Positions 49,500 through 60,638 of a stretch of 64,000 bases of DNA are shown one piece after another. Position 1 is the stretch's first letter. Every line of letters begins with the position of its first letter. Position numbers and translations under genes: made by a program. This stretch comes from Epiperipatus broadwayi (lineage: Eukaryota; Onychophora; Udeonychophora; Euonychophora; Peripatidae): the NCBI GenBank assembly GCA_028023455.1, contig JAQFVV010006208.1, positions 11,986,984 to 12,050,983 on the forward strand. The letters are read 5' to 3'. A model generated the notes under the pieces. The model saw only the letters and a list, made by a program, of their open reading frames with translations, did no database searches and was not told where the DNA came from.

Positions 49500-50145
49500 T
49501 TCTAGGGTATTTGAACACATAATTTTCAACTCCCTTCAGTTATTCACTCTAGCTTCTTCAACTGATACATATGACCACGCACATGTAAAGAAAAATAAAT
49601 GATTTCCAACAAACATATTTTGTTCTAAACCATCACTCATCAGTTAATCCAGATCATCATCTCCCACACACATATATAATCAATGCTCGGTTTATATTAT
49701 GATAGCAAATCTTCAAATTTTAGTGGACAGGCTTCAATCTACTCCGCCCTCCAACTTTTCATCCATCTCTACCATTGAAAATTTGATGACAGAACACCCA
49801 AATCTCTTGTTAGTGCCAATATTATTGTCAAGCCCTTGTTGATTTTAAGTTACTCTGATCCCTTATGTATAGGACCTTGTTCACTTAAATACACAGAAGA
49901 GGGATGGACAGAATACAAGCTGAATCTGTAATATTTGAAATACAAGCATAATTTATATACTTGCAGTTTAAATGTAACTCTAGGCGATTTGAATACAGAA
50001 ATTCAAGCTCCCTTCAGATATGCATTCTATCTCATACAACTAATACCTATGACCACACGATGAAAGCGTGAAAGTGTGTGTTAAAATTCCCTAGAGTTAC
50101 ATTAAAACTCCCTAGTATATAAATTACACTTGTATTTCAAATAAC
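49500..50145. repeat. HHR family B inverted unit, degenerate
   Basis: The antisense HHR at 49601-49655 has CTGATGAG but GAAA is lost and stem II is mispaired. The body (TTTAGTGGACAGGCTTCAAT, TCCCTTATGTATAGGACC) is diverged. A second partial copy with GTTTAAATGTAACTC edges lies at 49965-50120. Confidence 0.7.
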
Positions 50146-50294
50146 ATATGTTTCAAACATATTTCTAAAAGTTATATAAATAAGTAAAGGCTTATATATT
50201 GAAGATACATTACAAACTTGACAATAATAAGTTTAATTATTTTTAAAAATTTACAAAAATTTGATTATTAAAAAAAAGTTTTGTCTATTATTTG

Positions 50295-50570
50295 GGAGGA
50301 TAAAACATCATCATCATCAATCATTATCAATCCATTGCAGGATGAAGGTCTTTCCAAGTTTAATCCATCTCCGATCTTTAGCTTCTCTTCTCCATATAAC
50401 CCCTGCACACTTTCTTATTTCATCCATCCATCTCACATGTGGTCACTTTCTGGGTCTTTTACAATCTCTTGGAATCCTGTTTAAGATTTCAATTGTCCAT
50501 CTATTATCATCTCTTCTAGCAATATGTCCAGCCCAACTCCACTTCAATCTTTTAATACTTGTGTGGCAAT
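50295..50570 (-). mobile_element. Non-LTR retrotransposon 3' end
   Basis: On the minus strand the frame encodes LKWSWAGHIARR-like at 50515-50550 and the RWMDEIRKC-like patch around 50400-50440. It ends at the sequence complementary to ATCAATCCATTGCAGGATG. It is a 5'-truncated copy of the family at 35555 and 4830. Confidence 0.75.
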
Positions 50571-51149
50571 ACTTGAGGAATATAAAATAATATCTAACTT
50601 TAAATTCAACTGATACTTCAAGTAAGAGCTATCAGGCAATTGAAGGGGGAAATCCATAGTATTTGTTGATCTTAAACTCAGAAAAAGAAGAAAATAAAGA
50701 TTAATAATCAGAAATTAGACGTTAACAATTACAAATATCTTGCTCATATTATTAATATAAATGAAAGCACAGTAGATGAAATTAATCCTAAGATAGAATG
50801 CTTTTCGAAAAAATAACTTAATACTGAAAGAAAATATGCCTATGTGTTTGAAAAAAAACGTTTAATATATATATTTTATTAGTTACTATTTATGAATTAC
50901 TTGGACATTTAACAAAAAAAAAACATTTACTGTATAATGTAAATAACAAAAAGAGATTGAAAATGAAATACTTAGATAAGAGAGCAAAAAGATGTCAATA
51001 AGATTATTTAAAAAATAAAGAGACTAAAATTAAATTGGGCTTGATATATGACTACAAAAAAGGGGCAATTGAAGTTAAAATAAGATCTTAAAAAATTGTA
51101 AAATATCTAGAAACTGACCCCATGTAAAATGTGTGTATGAAGAGAGGAA

Positions 51150-52205
51150 GTTTGGAAAAACTCTCCATACAGTACTGCCACTTAGTTCAAGCCAGAGTAA
51201 TCAATGGATGCAAGAAGGTTTGTGCATAAAATCACTATCTAGTGCCGATTCAACCAATATCCCAAGACTAGTTTGTAGCTTGTAGCTTTCATCATTAAAG
51301 AGCCTCTGATCTGAGAGCACTACACTTAGATTTTAGGATTTAATACAACCTTCTCACAGATACCATTTATCTTTTTAGTTAACTATAAAGTTATGAGTCT
51401 AAAATTGAAAACACAATATTTTCAATCCAAGCTCATTTGCTTATTAAACAATTCAAAACAAAGCAAAACTCTCCATACAGTAGTGCCATCTTGTGCCAAC
51501 AAGAGCAATTGAATGCCACAAGCCAGAAACTAGTCTAGGGATATTGGATGAGTAGGCACTAGATAGGGATTTTATGCACAAGCTTTCTGGCATCCATTGA
51601 CTGCTCTTGTTGGCACAAGGTGGCACTACTGTATGGAGAGTTTTGATTTGTTTTGAATTGTTTAATAACAATTATGTGCTAATATGAGATAGTAATCATG
51701 TGATGTTTAGTGGTTTAACTCATTTGCTTATATAGTATGGAGAACTTTGCCTCTGTTTTTAACAGCTTGAGCAAGCATAAAAAATGGTGATCATGTGATT
51801 CTTAGTGGTTTAATACCAATCCTGCCCAAATGGAGAATAGTGGCTATAGTTATTAAAGAACCAAAGATCCCAAAATGTCTACATTAGTAAATGAGCTTGG
51901 ATTGAAAATATTATCGTTTTCAATTTTAGATTCATACCATTATAGTCAGCTAAAAAGGTAAAAGGTGGCTGCTAGAGGATTGCATCAGATCCTAAGATTT
52001 ATGTGCAGTGCTCTCAGAGCCAAGGCTGTTCACTGATAAAAGCCACAAGCTGGAAACTGGTCTCGGGGGTATTGGATGAGTAGGCAGAAGATAGAGATTT
52101 TGCACAAACCTTCTTGCATCCATTAATTACAGTGGCGCTACTGTATGAAGAGTTTTGCCTCTGTTTTTAACAGCTTGAGCAAGCACAAGAAATGGTGATC
52201 ATGTG
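51150..52205. repeat. HHR family A cluster
   Basis: The antisense unit has a defective HHR (51254-51306; ATGATGA, CAAAC). A foldback (51461-51665) keeps only the second half of the HHR (GCCACAAGCCAGAAAC at 51514). A sense unit has an HHR at 52020-52076 (CTGATAA, stem III ACTGGT). None looks active. Confidence 0.85.
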
Positions 52206-52305
52206 ATCTGAGTTATGCAGAGAAAAGAGGCTATAATTCAGAAAAACTGAAATTAAATTTGGAAATACTTTTATCCTGTTGTAGACTAACAATGATTAAA
52301 AGTGA
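52205..52305 (+). mobile_element. Short 3' tail of the same non-LTR family
   Basis: The last about 100 bp of the family is visible (AGAGGCTATAATTCAG, CTTTTATCCTGTTGTAGACT, AACAATGATTAA). It matches the 3' end at 35870-35920 and directly abuts an HHR family A unit. Confidence 0.5.
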
Positions 52306-52807
52306 TACTCATGTTGTTTTTATATCTATTTATATTGTATTAAGTAAAACTTTTATTTCAATAACTATTATTTATTTTCTTCAGTCCTTGAAAAATATTG
52401 AATATATGTATATGATTGAGCTAGGCCGAACGATGTACTGAGACAATAAAATTTGGAAAAAATATATATGATTTGATAGATATAGGTAACATTATACAGA
52501 TAATCGTTGTCAAAGTGGTGTGTATAAAGTATGAAAAAAGATCTCCCATACAAATCTGTTTGGGAAAGATGTGATCAAAGATAGTCACATAATAATAAAT
52601 GATAATATAAATAATGTCAGGACTTTCTGATCATATCTCATAATAATATAGTACCAAAAATAGAATTACATAATGATTTCAGCAATTAAAATTAATATCT
52701 TAATAAGAAAACTATTATGTTTTTGAAATACATTTATTATACGCGCATTATGCGCATATCTTATTGTGAAAAAAATCTGAAGTATTTTTATTAATCAAAT
52801 ATATAAA

Positions 52808-53134
52808 CTTAAGAGCATGCTAATGCTCTAAACAAGCTTTTTTTTATTATTATGATAAATGCTACTACAAGAGAAGGCATTCAAATCATCTTTATCTTAG
52901 ATTGTCCCCATCCTCAGACCGGTTTCGACCTATGGGTCTCTTCAGTGAGGAGTTGGGACATTAGATTCAAAAAACCAACTCAAGCTAAGCATTTATCTAA
53001 AAGAGACCCATAGGTCAAAACTGGTCTGGGGATGGGGACAATCTAAGATAAAGATGATTTGAATGCCTTCTCTTGCAGTAACATTTATCATAATAAAAAA
53101 AAACTTGTTTAGAGCGGTAGCATGCTCTTAAATT
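52808..53134. mobile_element. HHR family C foldback element
   Basis: Inverted arms (AAGAGCATGCTAATGCTC at left, GAGCGGTAGCATGCTCTT at right) enclose 327 bp. Each arm carries a T/A-rich tract, a shared ATCATCTTTATCTTAGATTG block and one HHR. The left, minus-strand HHR is intact. The right HHR (plus, about 52998-53042) keeps GACCCATAGGTC, but CTGA is lost and GAAA is AAAA. Confidence 0.85.
52904..52960 (-). ncRNA. Hammerhead ribozyme, type I, family C, textbook match
   Basis: The minus strand has CTGAAGA (CUGANGA consensus), stem II GACC/GGTC with tetraloop CATA, GAAA, stem III ACCGGT and H17 = C. Stem I is TCCTCA/TGAGGA (six pairs), an internal loop AAC/TG, then TGTCCC/GGGACA (six pairs). Cleavage is predicted between 52917 and 52916. 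No mismatch was found in any helix. Confidence 0.9.
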
Positions 53135-53339
53135 TACATATTGGTAATTGCAAGCTATATATGTCATGTGACATCTGACTTTTTATTATTACTAATCAAA
53201 TATAACAAAACAAAAACTTATTGCATAATTTGACATTTATTGTTAATATATATGTTGATCAGTCACACTTCTGTATGAAGTGATAAACATGGCTTCAAAA
53301 CATAGAAAACAACTTAATTCATGCAAATGTATACGTTTT

Positions 53340-54480
53340 GTAATATAAATATAATTTATCATCATCAGTTTCTAAAGCCAATATATTGCAATTACAGATC
53401 CATCATTCAATCTTTAACAATTCACTTCATATCTGCAAATGAAAAACATTCAATTTCATTGAGCGTATTTTAATAATAGAATATTCTTAATCTGTTTCTT
53501 AATCTTCTTCCATCTCAAAACTGAGTCTTTTTCATTTTTATCATATTTAGTAGATCTCTTTTCGCTCCAAGTTCTTTAATATTCGATCATTAGTCTTATT
53601 TTCTATCCAATTCATTCTAATTAATCTTCTCCAAAACCACATTTCTATTCCTTTTGATTTTTTCTTGTTTCCCAAAACCCATGTCTCATAACCATATGCT
53701 AATATACTTCAAATAACGGTTTTAATACATTTCATTCTATTTTTTATCGATATTTTTATTTAGTACTAAAATTTTTATTTTATTTTAAAAACATGTTTTG
53801 CTAATATTATTCTCTTTTTAATCTTTATAGTACAACCATTGTCACCCCCAATCATATATCCAAGATAATAAAATTCCTTAGCATGATGTAAGTATATACT
53901 TTTATCCACATATCAATCAGTCTTTTTATCTTCTGTCTATCTACTACTATCACCCTAGCCTTCTTATTAACATTTATATTTAATTTAAAAGAATCCATAA
54001 TCATATTCAATATGTTAAACATTTTATTCATTTCTTTTTCTGAATTTCAAAAAATTCTATATCATCTGCATAATGAATAAAATGAACATGTTTATGATTA
54101 ATTTTAATAACTTCAAGTTTCTTTTTTATAATCCTTATTATATTCTTAATAAATAAATTGAATAAATAGAAAGATAATGGTCAGCCTTGTTTCGCACTTC
54201 TTCTGTTGGCATTAGTTTTACAACTATTTATAACTATTTCTGTATTTAACATTTATATAAATTCAAAATTAACTATGTCTCTCCAATGAAAACCTACAGT
54301 CATTTTAAACAACAACTTCCGATTCACATATTAAAAATCTCCAAATTAATTAATATCACATAAAAATTCCTATTCATTTCCAATCTTCTTTCCAAAATTA
54401 TTCTTAATGAGATTGCTGCTTTCCCTACTGATATTCAGCCAAATTCACATTTATCTTTTATATTCTATTTTAATTATTAT
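53340..54480 (-). mobile_element. Decayed non-LTR retrotransposon, reverse transcriptase region
   Basis: The minus strand, read through stops, gives a LINE reverse transcriptase. About 54090-54215 contains RRSAKQG-PLSFYLFNLFI (from the usual RQGCPLSPxLFNLYI) and then VHFIHYADDIEFF with the catalytic ADD. About 53560-53715 gives YGYETWVLGNKKK and MWFWRRLIRMNWIENKTND, the typical post-RT segment. The ending near 53340 would join the C-terminal type seen at 35560-35920. It is full of frameshifts and inactive. Confidence 0.8.
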
Positions 54481-54599
54481 GAACAAAATAGAGCTACTAT
54501 TATGTAATTCATGCAATCCTTTGCATTAACTATTTGAAATATGTTTATATATGGCTTTTTTTTTAATTTAACAGAAAATAATATATAAGAGAATGTTGA

Positions 54600-54870
54600 C
54601 TGTACAGAAAATTTTAAACTTTATTTATACCTTTCAAATACAAGCAATCTATTAGTAATAACACAAATTAGATAACACAGGTTAATAATTACACAATGTT
54701 TCAAGGATTATTATTCTCCACTCTTCTTCAGGGGTTACTGGCCTGATATGCACAGTGATAGCCTTTGCATAGAAGTTGAACTCACACCTTTAAATTCTTA
54801 AATATCAAATTTAAGGCAAATGCTCTAACCAACTGAGCTACTCTTTTATAGATATGACCATTCAAGAAGA
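54600..54870 (-). mobile_element. Penelope-like tail fragment with tRNA-like head
   Basis: The minus strand holds a tRNA-like unit at 54766-54849 (GTAGCTCAGTTGGTTAGAGC and later GAGTTCAACTTC). Next come the CTGAAGAAGAG...CTTGAAACATTG stretch (54692-54743) and the AACCTG/TGTTATTACTAATAG tail seen in the other PLE copies. No endonuclease coding sequence remains. It may be a fragment, or a short non-autonomous element made only of the PLE tail. Confidence 0.65.
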
Positions 54871-55924
54871 CATAATAAAGGGTTTTTTTTCATTTTATGC
54901 ATACATTAAGTCATGGAACTGACCACTCATGTAAGTTGAAAACTGCCTATATAAATAGTAAAGCCTCAGGGTAATGTCCTTTGAATACTGTAGATAGAGG
55001 AACTTTTAACAGCAATGTAGTTCAGTCTCAAACTTTATAACTCCACTAATGTTTGTATATAAATATACAATGATTAAACACTTAAAAATAAATATTATAA
55101 TAAGAATTAATTTTTATATGTATGTTTCAAATATTATTTCAGATCCTCCTGCATGGAAAGATATATAAGAGTAACAATAATAATCTTGCTATCTTTTCAA
55201 AGCAATAATGACAGAATTCTAAAAAGAAAGAAAAAGATGATTTTATGTTATTAAAATGTAGGCCTCTTACCTCTTCCCTAACATAAGGAAAAAACATCTG
55301 GTTTTTTACTTGTAAAAATATTCAAAAAGATTAACCCTTGGACAAGGTAACATTTGTATTTTTCTCTTTGGTGACTATTTTAGAAATCATTTATCATTTG
55401 AATTTAGTATTAAACCATTATTCTATAATAATTGCATTTGATTTGTTAAAAATATAAGTTTACAAATGAAAAACATCCTAAAAAATCATATTTAAACTTT
55501 GCAAATATTGAAAAAATAATAGTAAACAGAGCACATAATTAAAACAAAGGAATTTTTCAACATTTGATTGATGGGCAGGAAAATAATCAAATAGGTGACT
55601 CAAGAAAGTCAATGAAATCTTTGATTATTGAAATTTATTTTTCAAACAGGAACAAATAAATATAAAGCTCTGCTAAATCTACAAAATTATGATTTAAAAT
55701 TGCATTTATAATTTTTTAGAATGTCTCAAAAAAATTCTATCACATAGTGTACAGTCATTATACCCGTCATGTGTGTACAGTCATTATACCCGTCATGTTT
55801 TTCTTTATTATCCTTATGCTAGAATTTGTAAATTTCTATTTTTAAAAATAAAAATATATACATATAAAATAAAAATGTAATCATAAATGTAATAATACTC
55901 GAGGCTAAATAGGATTATAAGTAA

Positions 55925-56185
55925 CCATTAAAACCAGTTAAAACTTAGACAATCCCAATATCAATAACAATCAACAATCTCAAACTATTGTTGCCTTGAC
56001 AACAGTTTGAGATTGTTATTGCTATGGGGTTTGTCTAATTATTAACTGATTTTGATGGTTATTTATAAATCCATTTAACCTTGAACATTCTTAAAAGAAG
56101 GTTGCCTTGACAACAGTTTGAGATTGTTGATTGTTATTGATATTGGTTGTTTAAGTGTTAACTGGTTTTGAAGTGTAATTATATA
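55925..56185. mobile_element. MITE-like inverted repeat with internal duplication
   Basis: ACCAGTTAAAACTTAGACAA at the left and TGTTTAAGTGTTAACTGGT at the right are inverted. The block TTGCCTTGACAACAGTTTGA occurs twice (55992 and 56103). It is the same family as 28405-28680. Confidence 0.7.
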
Positions 56186-56189
56186 TACT

Positions 56190-58280
56190 TTTGCTTTTTA
56201 ATAATTATTATACAATTATTGTATAAAAATAATTAAAAATCTTTAATAAACTGAGCAAAAAATCAACTTTTTTGCTACTCCAAATATTTTTTCAAAGTAA
56301 TTTTGTAACTGATCTCAAAATCTGAAAACAATAAATTGGAGGCTGGACTAAATTCCTTTGACTTTACCTCTTTTTGAAAATACTAATCTCTAGACTTTTT
56401 TTTTTTTTTTTTGAATCGATGAATCAGTTCCCATTAGTTTATGATTTTGGCTTTTTTGTTTAAAAAACAAGTAGTGAAATATGATTATAGACATCTATAA
56501 AAGCACACTGTTATGTAAGCATCAAGGAGTGCTATCTATCACTTAGGAACTTCATCTCTCTTAATGAGTTAATCAAATAATAAAGCTTAGAGTTTTTCTT
56601 ATGTATAAAATACATTACATTCTATAAAATTTAACCTTTATAAATTTTTCAATTATTCGTAAAAGAAAATCAATATTTAATGCAAACAGATTTCAGTACA
56701 TAAATATCTAAATCATTTAACATGTTTTCAGAATTGTTTGAAGGAGATAATTTTCATCAGTCTTAAGTTTAAAAAAAGTTTCTAATTCACATAATTTCTA
56801 AAGTACAGCAATGGCAAAAAATAATTTAAAAGGATATATGGATAAATACATTTTCAGACCCTCAACATGAGGTGTCGTATTTACCGAATATTACCAGTGT
56901 ATGTGCGTGTATATACACATGTATAAGAATTTATCGTAAAAGGCAAATTGATACAGCACCTCATGTTGAGTGCTTTATAGTATTTGAACTAACACAACCT
57001 TATTGACATACAAATTATGAAATTAGTGAAATATTTTATAGTGCAGATATATGCATGCATAGTTTTTTTTTTTTATTAGATTCGCTATCAATAAAAAAGG
57101 TTTTAAAGTACTGGTAGAAGTGTATGCCTGTATAACCAAAAATCTTTTATATGAGAAATCTATATCAAACCACACAAGACATAACTTATTTCTACAGGGT
57201 AAAAAAAGCTCAGACCACTTCCATTCATTATGAAACATTATAAATAGTTTTAGGGATTTATTATTTTTCTTATTCATTTAAAATTGTATTTATATTTTAT
57301 CCATTTCAATGCATCAAATACATATATGGGTTTGTAATAATTAATTATTTAGTATTTTTTATTATATCATTATAAGTATGAAATAGTGGTGGGTATCTGG
57401 GATCAAATAAATATATAATCATAATATTAAATTGGTTTTGTTTTCGTATTATTATTTATTTGATAAAATGTACTCTTTCCTTATCAATCACATACCTATA
57501 ATAACCATTTAACTTACCCATTGAAAACACTAGATGTAGAGTACTGAGCTCGCCACATGGGATATCGCTCTACCGGGGTGTTAAATCTTATTCTTATGCT
57601 CCGCTGAACATATAGTATTGCACATCCTTCTAGGAGGGGGGAAAATTCATTTTTTTATTCTTTTCTAGGAGTGGCACACAAAAGTTATTTTGTAAATAGA
57701 CTTTTCAAAGGTGTGTTCTTGCCATAGGTCCTAAACATTCGGGCATTCAAGTAAGATATCAACTAAAGGGGTTTTTTAATTGGCAGAGTCCTGTAAGTTC
57801 ACTCTTTCTATCATTTTAGCTGGAAGTACCAATATATATGAGTACAGACCATCGGATAAATTGGTATCCAATTCTTTCCCTGTTAAATCTTGATCACTTC
57901 ATGCTCAGTGCAAGATTAGGAGCAGAATTCCGCAGGGAAGTATGGTCCAGTAAAGTAAGACTGGCGCCCTTCTATCCAGATTAATTATTAAAATAGCTAC
58001 AAACAATACAATCTCATAAAAGTTTATTTTTTATATAAGTATATTTAAAAAAAAATGTTACCCCTAGTTGCAATTTAATTTAAGATGATGGAATCTCTTC
58101 TTCCCTTTTAGCTGTGCTATTTGAATGTAACAAAACATATGAAAAATGAACTTCAATTGTTCACACAGATACATATTATACAATAATTTATGCATAAAGA
58201 TTTATTCAATAACACCCACAGTAAATTAAGATAGTCATTCTAACTCTGAGAACAAAGCCCCCCCCCCCCAAAAAAAAAAC
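56190..58280. other. AT-rich stretch with one unusual segment
   Basis: Segment 57535-57970 is less AT-rich (GAGCTCGCCACATGGGATAT, ACCGGGGTGTTAAATC) but unrecognised. A poly-C/poly-A run (58260-58280) precedes the SINE. Confidence 0.4.
56855..56980. mobile_element. Small MITE-like inverted repeat
   Basis: CCTCAACATGAGGTGTCGTA (56861) and the inverted GATACAGCACCTCATGTTGAG (about 56950-56970, shown to 20 bases as ATACAGCACCTCATGTTGAG) flank about 60 bp containing GTATGTGCGTGTATATACAC. The ends are nearly self-complementary themselves. Confidence 0.6.
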
Positions 58281-58286
58281 AAGTTG

Positions 58287-58385
58287 TCGAGCATTGGTGG
58301 CCTAATGGTTAGCATAGCTGCTTTCCAAGCAGCTGGCCCGTGTTCGGGTTCACTTCCCGGTCAACGCATTTGACATATGAGAAAA
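58287..58385 (+). repeat. tRNA-Gly-derived SINE
   Basis: The head follows tRNA-Gly(TCC) closely: GCATTGGTGGCCTAATGG, an anticodon arm CTGCTTTCCAAGCAG with TCC, a B-box region GTTCGGGTTCACTTCCCGG and CAACGCA. A 3' tail TTTGACATATGAGAAAAAAG is shared with the other copies, and that tail plus an inserted base in the T arm show it is a SINE and not a tRNA gene. Confidence 0.8.
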
Positions 58386-58783
58386 AAGAAAAAGAAACAA
58401 GTTTGTGATTTGTCTATAGCTTTAGATTGATTGTATAATTTAGATATAAAGTGAATTTTATATATATACAATAAACCTATCTAGAGATAGTTGGATATAA
58501 TATTTAAATTTAATGTAAAACTTTTTTAAAAAAAAATTGAAATGAAACATTCAAATATATTCATACATGCATGAATACAGTAGTGTTTTCATATCCATGA
58601 CTTTAGTTCCAAATCATGGTATGAATTTAAAAATTCTCCGATAATAGCAAATCATATATGTTTTTAATCTACAAATATGCATGTGCATACCTACATACAT
58701 GTTAAACATGTGTATCTTATGTCTACACACACACAAATATATATAATTATATTTTGATACTCTGTCATTATAACTATATGTTT

Positions 58784-59263
58784 TTGCATCTCATATTCAT
58801 GGTTAGTCTGCTGAGCACAATGATTTGCATCATATTCATGGTTAGTCTGCTGAGAACATTAATTTTGCATCATATTCATGTTTAATCTGCTGAGCACATT
58901 AATTTTGCATCATATTCATGGTTAGTCAGCTGAGAACATTAATTTTGCATCATATTCATGGTTAGTCATCTGAGAACATTAATTTTGCATCATATTCATG
59001 GTTAGTCTGCTGAGCACATTAATTTTGCATCATATTCATGGTTAGCCTGCTGAGAACATTAATTTTGCATCATATTCATGGTTAGCCTGCTGAGAACATT
59101 AATTTTGCATCATATTCATGATTAGTCTGATGAGAACATTAATTTTGCATCATATTCATGGTTAGTCTGCTGAGAACATTAATTTTGCATCATATTCATA
59201 GTTATCCTGCTAAGAACATGAATTTTGCATCATATGCATGGTTAATCTAAAGAGAACATGAAT
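58784..59263. repeat. 40-bp tandem repeat, about 12 copies
   Basis: The unit is GTTAGTCTGCTGAGAACATT followed by AATTTTGCATCATATTCATG. Copies differ by 1-4 bases (for example GAGCACATT or CATCTGAG), with the outer copies most diverged. This array is the left outer arm of the foldback element. Confidence 0.95.
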
Positions 59264-60311
59264 TTTTCCTGTTTTGTATATTATTTGACTTATGGTTGAT
59301 TACTTATTCATTTTGTGTAACAAACCACACCTCTTTTATTTTATGTTTGTGATCGTATCTTTCCTTGCACATAATTTAAACAACACTGGGATCATAGTTA
59401 TCGTCATATCCTCTTTCACGACTATAAAAGACAAAAGGAATTAGTAGCCTTGAACTTTGTCTTAGATTTTCTATATATTAATGAATGTTGTGCCATTCTG
59501 GTTCTAAGACTTGCCCTGGTCTCACCATTATATACATATGGGCAGTCTTTTTTGGCTGCAGTTTCATGTTGGATTCAGAACCCCCATAAATTTAAACCAA
59601 GTTCATTAATAACCCAAAGGATAGAATTCTAACATTGGACCAGCCCAATGTGGCCTACACTGTAAAGTCCAGCCAAAAAACTGCCCATGTGTACATTAAG
59701 ATGAGACCAAGGTGAATCATAGAATCAGAATAACACAACATTCATTAATGGCAAAGCATTCATTGACTTCAAATTCTGATGAAAAGGTAAAATAAACATA
59801 AACTAATTAATGCACCGAGCCATCTTTCAGCAAAACATGTCCACAATCATAATGCTGAGTAAAATTATGTGGTACTGGTGGGCCTATATAATTAACATGA
59901 TATAATACAGAACTGAGATGCAATATGCAAATAAGGCAATAAAATATTTCATTTGTCAGATAGTGGATCACATGAATCCTTTTTGTTGATGGAATGTGGA
60001 TCATTTGCAATTGCCCAAGCTTCTTTGTATTTTCTTTTCCTATCGTCTCTTTCAGAACTAATTGATATAACATTCTTTAATGTATAGAATATCTAAGACA
60101 AAGTCTGAGGCTATTAATTCATCCATCTTTCATAATCATGAAAGAGAACATGGCCATAGTTGTGATTCCAGTGTTGTTAAAATTATGTGCGAAACAATCG
60201 TAAACATAAAAACATAGAGGAATGGTACATTATGTAATGAACCAAAAGTCAATAGCATTCAAATCAGTAAAAAAAATTAATGTGCTCAGCAGACTAACCA
60301 TGAATATGACG
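58784..60311. mobile_element. Foldback element with a 40-bp tandem array in one arm
   Basis: The two halves are inverted copies: 59264-59625 pairs with 59640-60290. Matching landmarks are TTGTCTTAGAT..TTCTATA, ACATATGGGCAGT..TTTTGGCTG and AACAACACTGG. The left arm continues into about twelve 40-bp repeats, while the right arm ends in a single inverted unit (60278-60311). There is no recognisable coding sequence. It resembles foldback-type DNA transposons with variable subterminal arrays. Confidence 0.75.
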
Positions 60312-60638
60312 TGAAAGTGATGAAAGTATACTTACTACAATAAAGCTTACTAAATATTTAATATTTAAACTCTAATTTAGTATTTCATTTACACACACAC
60401 ACACACACTATATATATATTGTGATCTAAAAATATTTTAAATAATTTTTAAGTTTTTTTGTTTATTTAATATATTTTTAATAACAAATAATTGAAAACAC
60501 AGACAAAAAAGTCACAGATACAGGAAACGAAGAGAGAACTACTGCATAAGTTAAAAGATATACATACTATACATGATTGCATATGTTTATAATGTTAAAA
60601 ATAACCAAAAATAATGTATGTTTTAATAAATAACTCAC

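Noticed and set aside
57023-57277. 84-codon open frame on the minus strand
   Set aside because: The residue make-up follows AT-rich sequence, and no motif, splice site or repeat relation was seen.
57535-57970. Candidate exon in a less AT-rich segment
   Set aside because: No frame longer than a few dozen codons and no splice sites that would bound a coding exon.
58287-58360. Functional tRNA-Gly(TCC) gene
   Set aside because: The head is close to tRNA-Gly, but the T arm has an extra base and altered pairs, and the same head plus tail recurs at five other sites, so it is a SINE.
58784-59263. CRISPR-like array or satellite
   Set aside because: The 40-bp units are contiguous with no unique spacers, and the array is one arm of a foldback element in a eukaryotic sequence.
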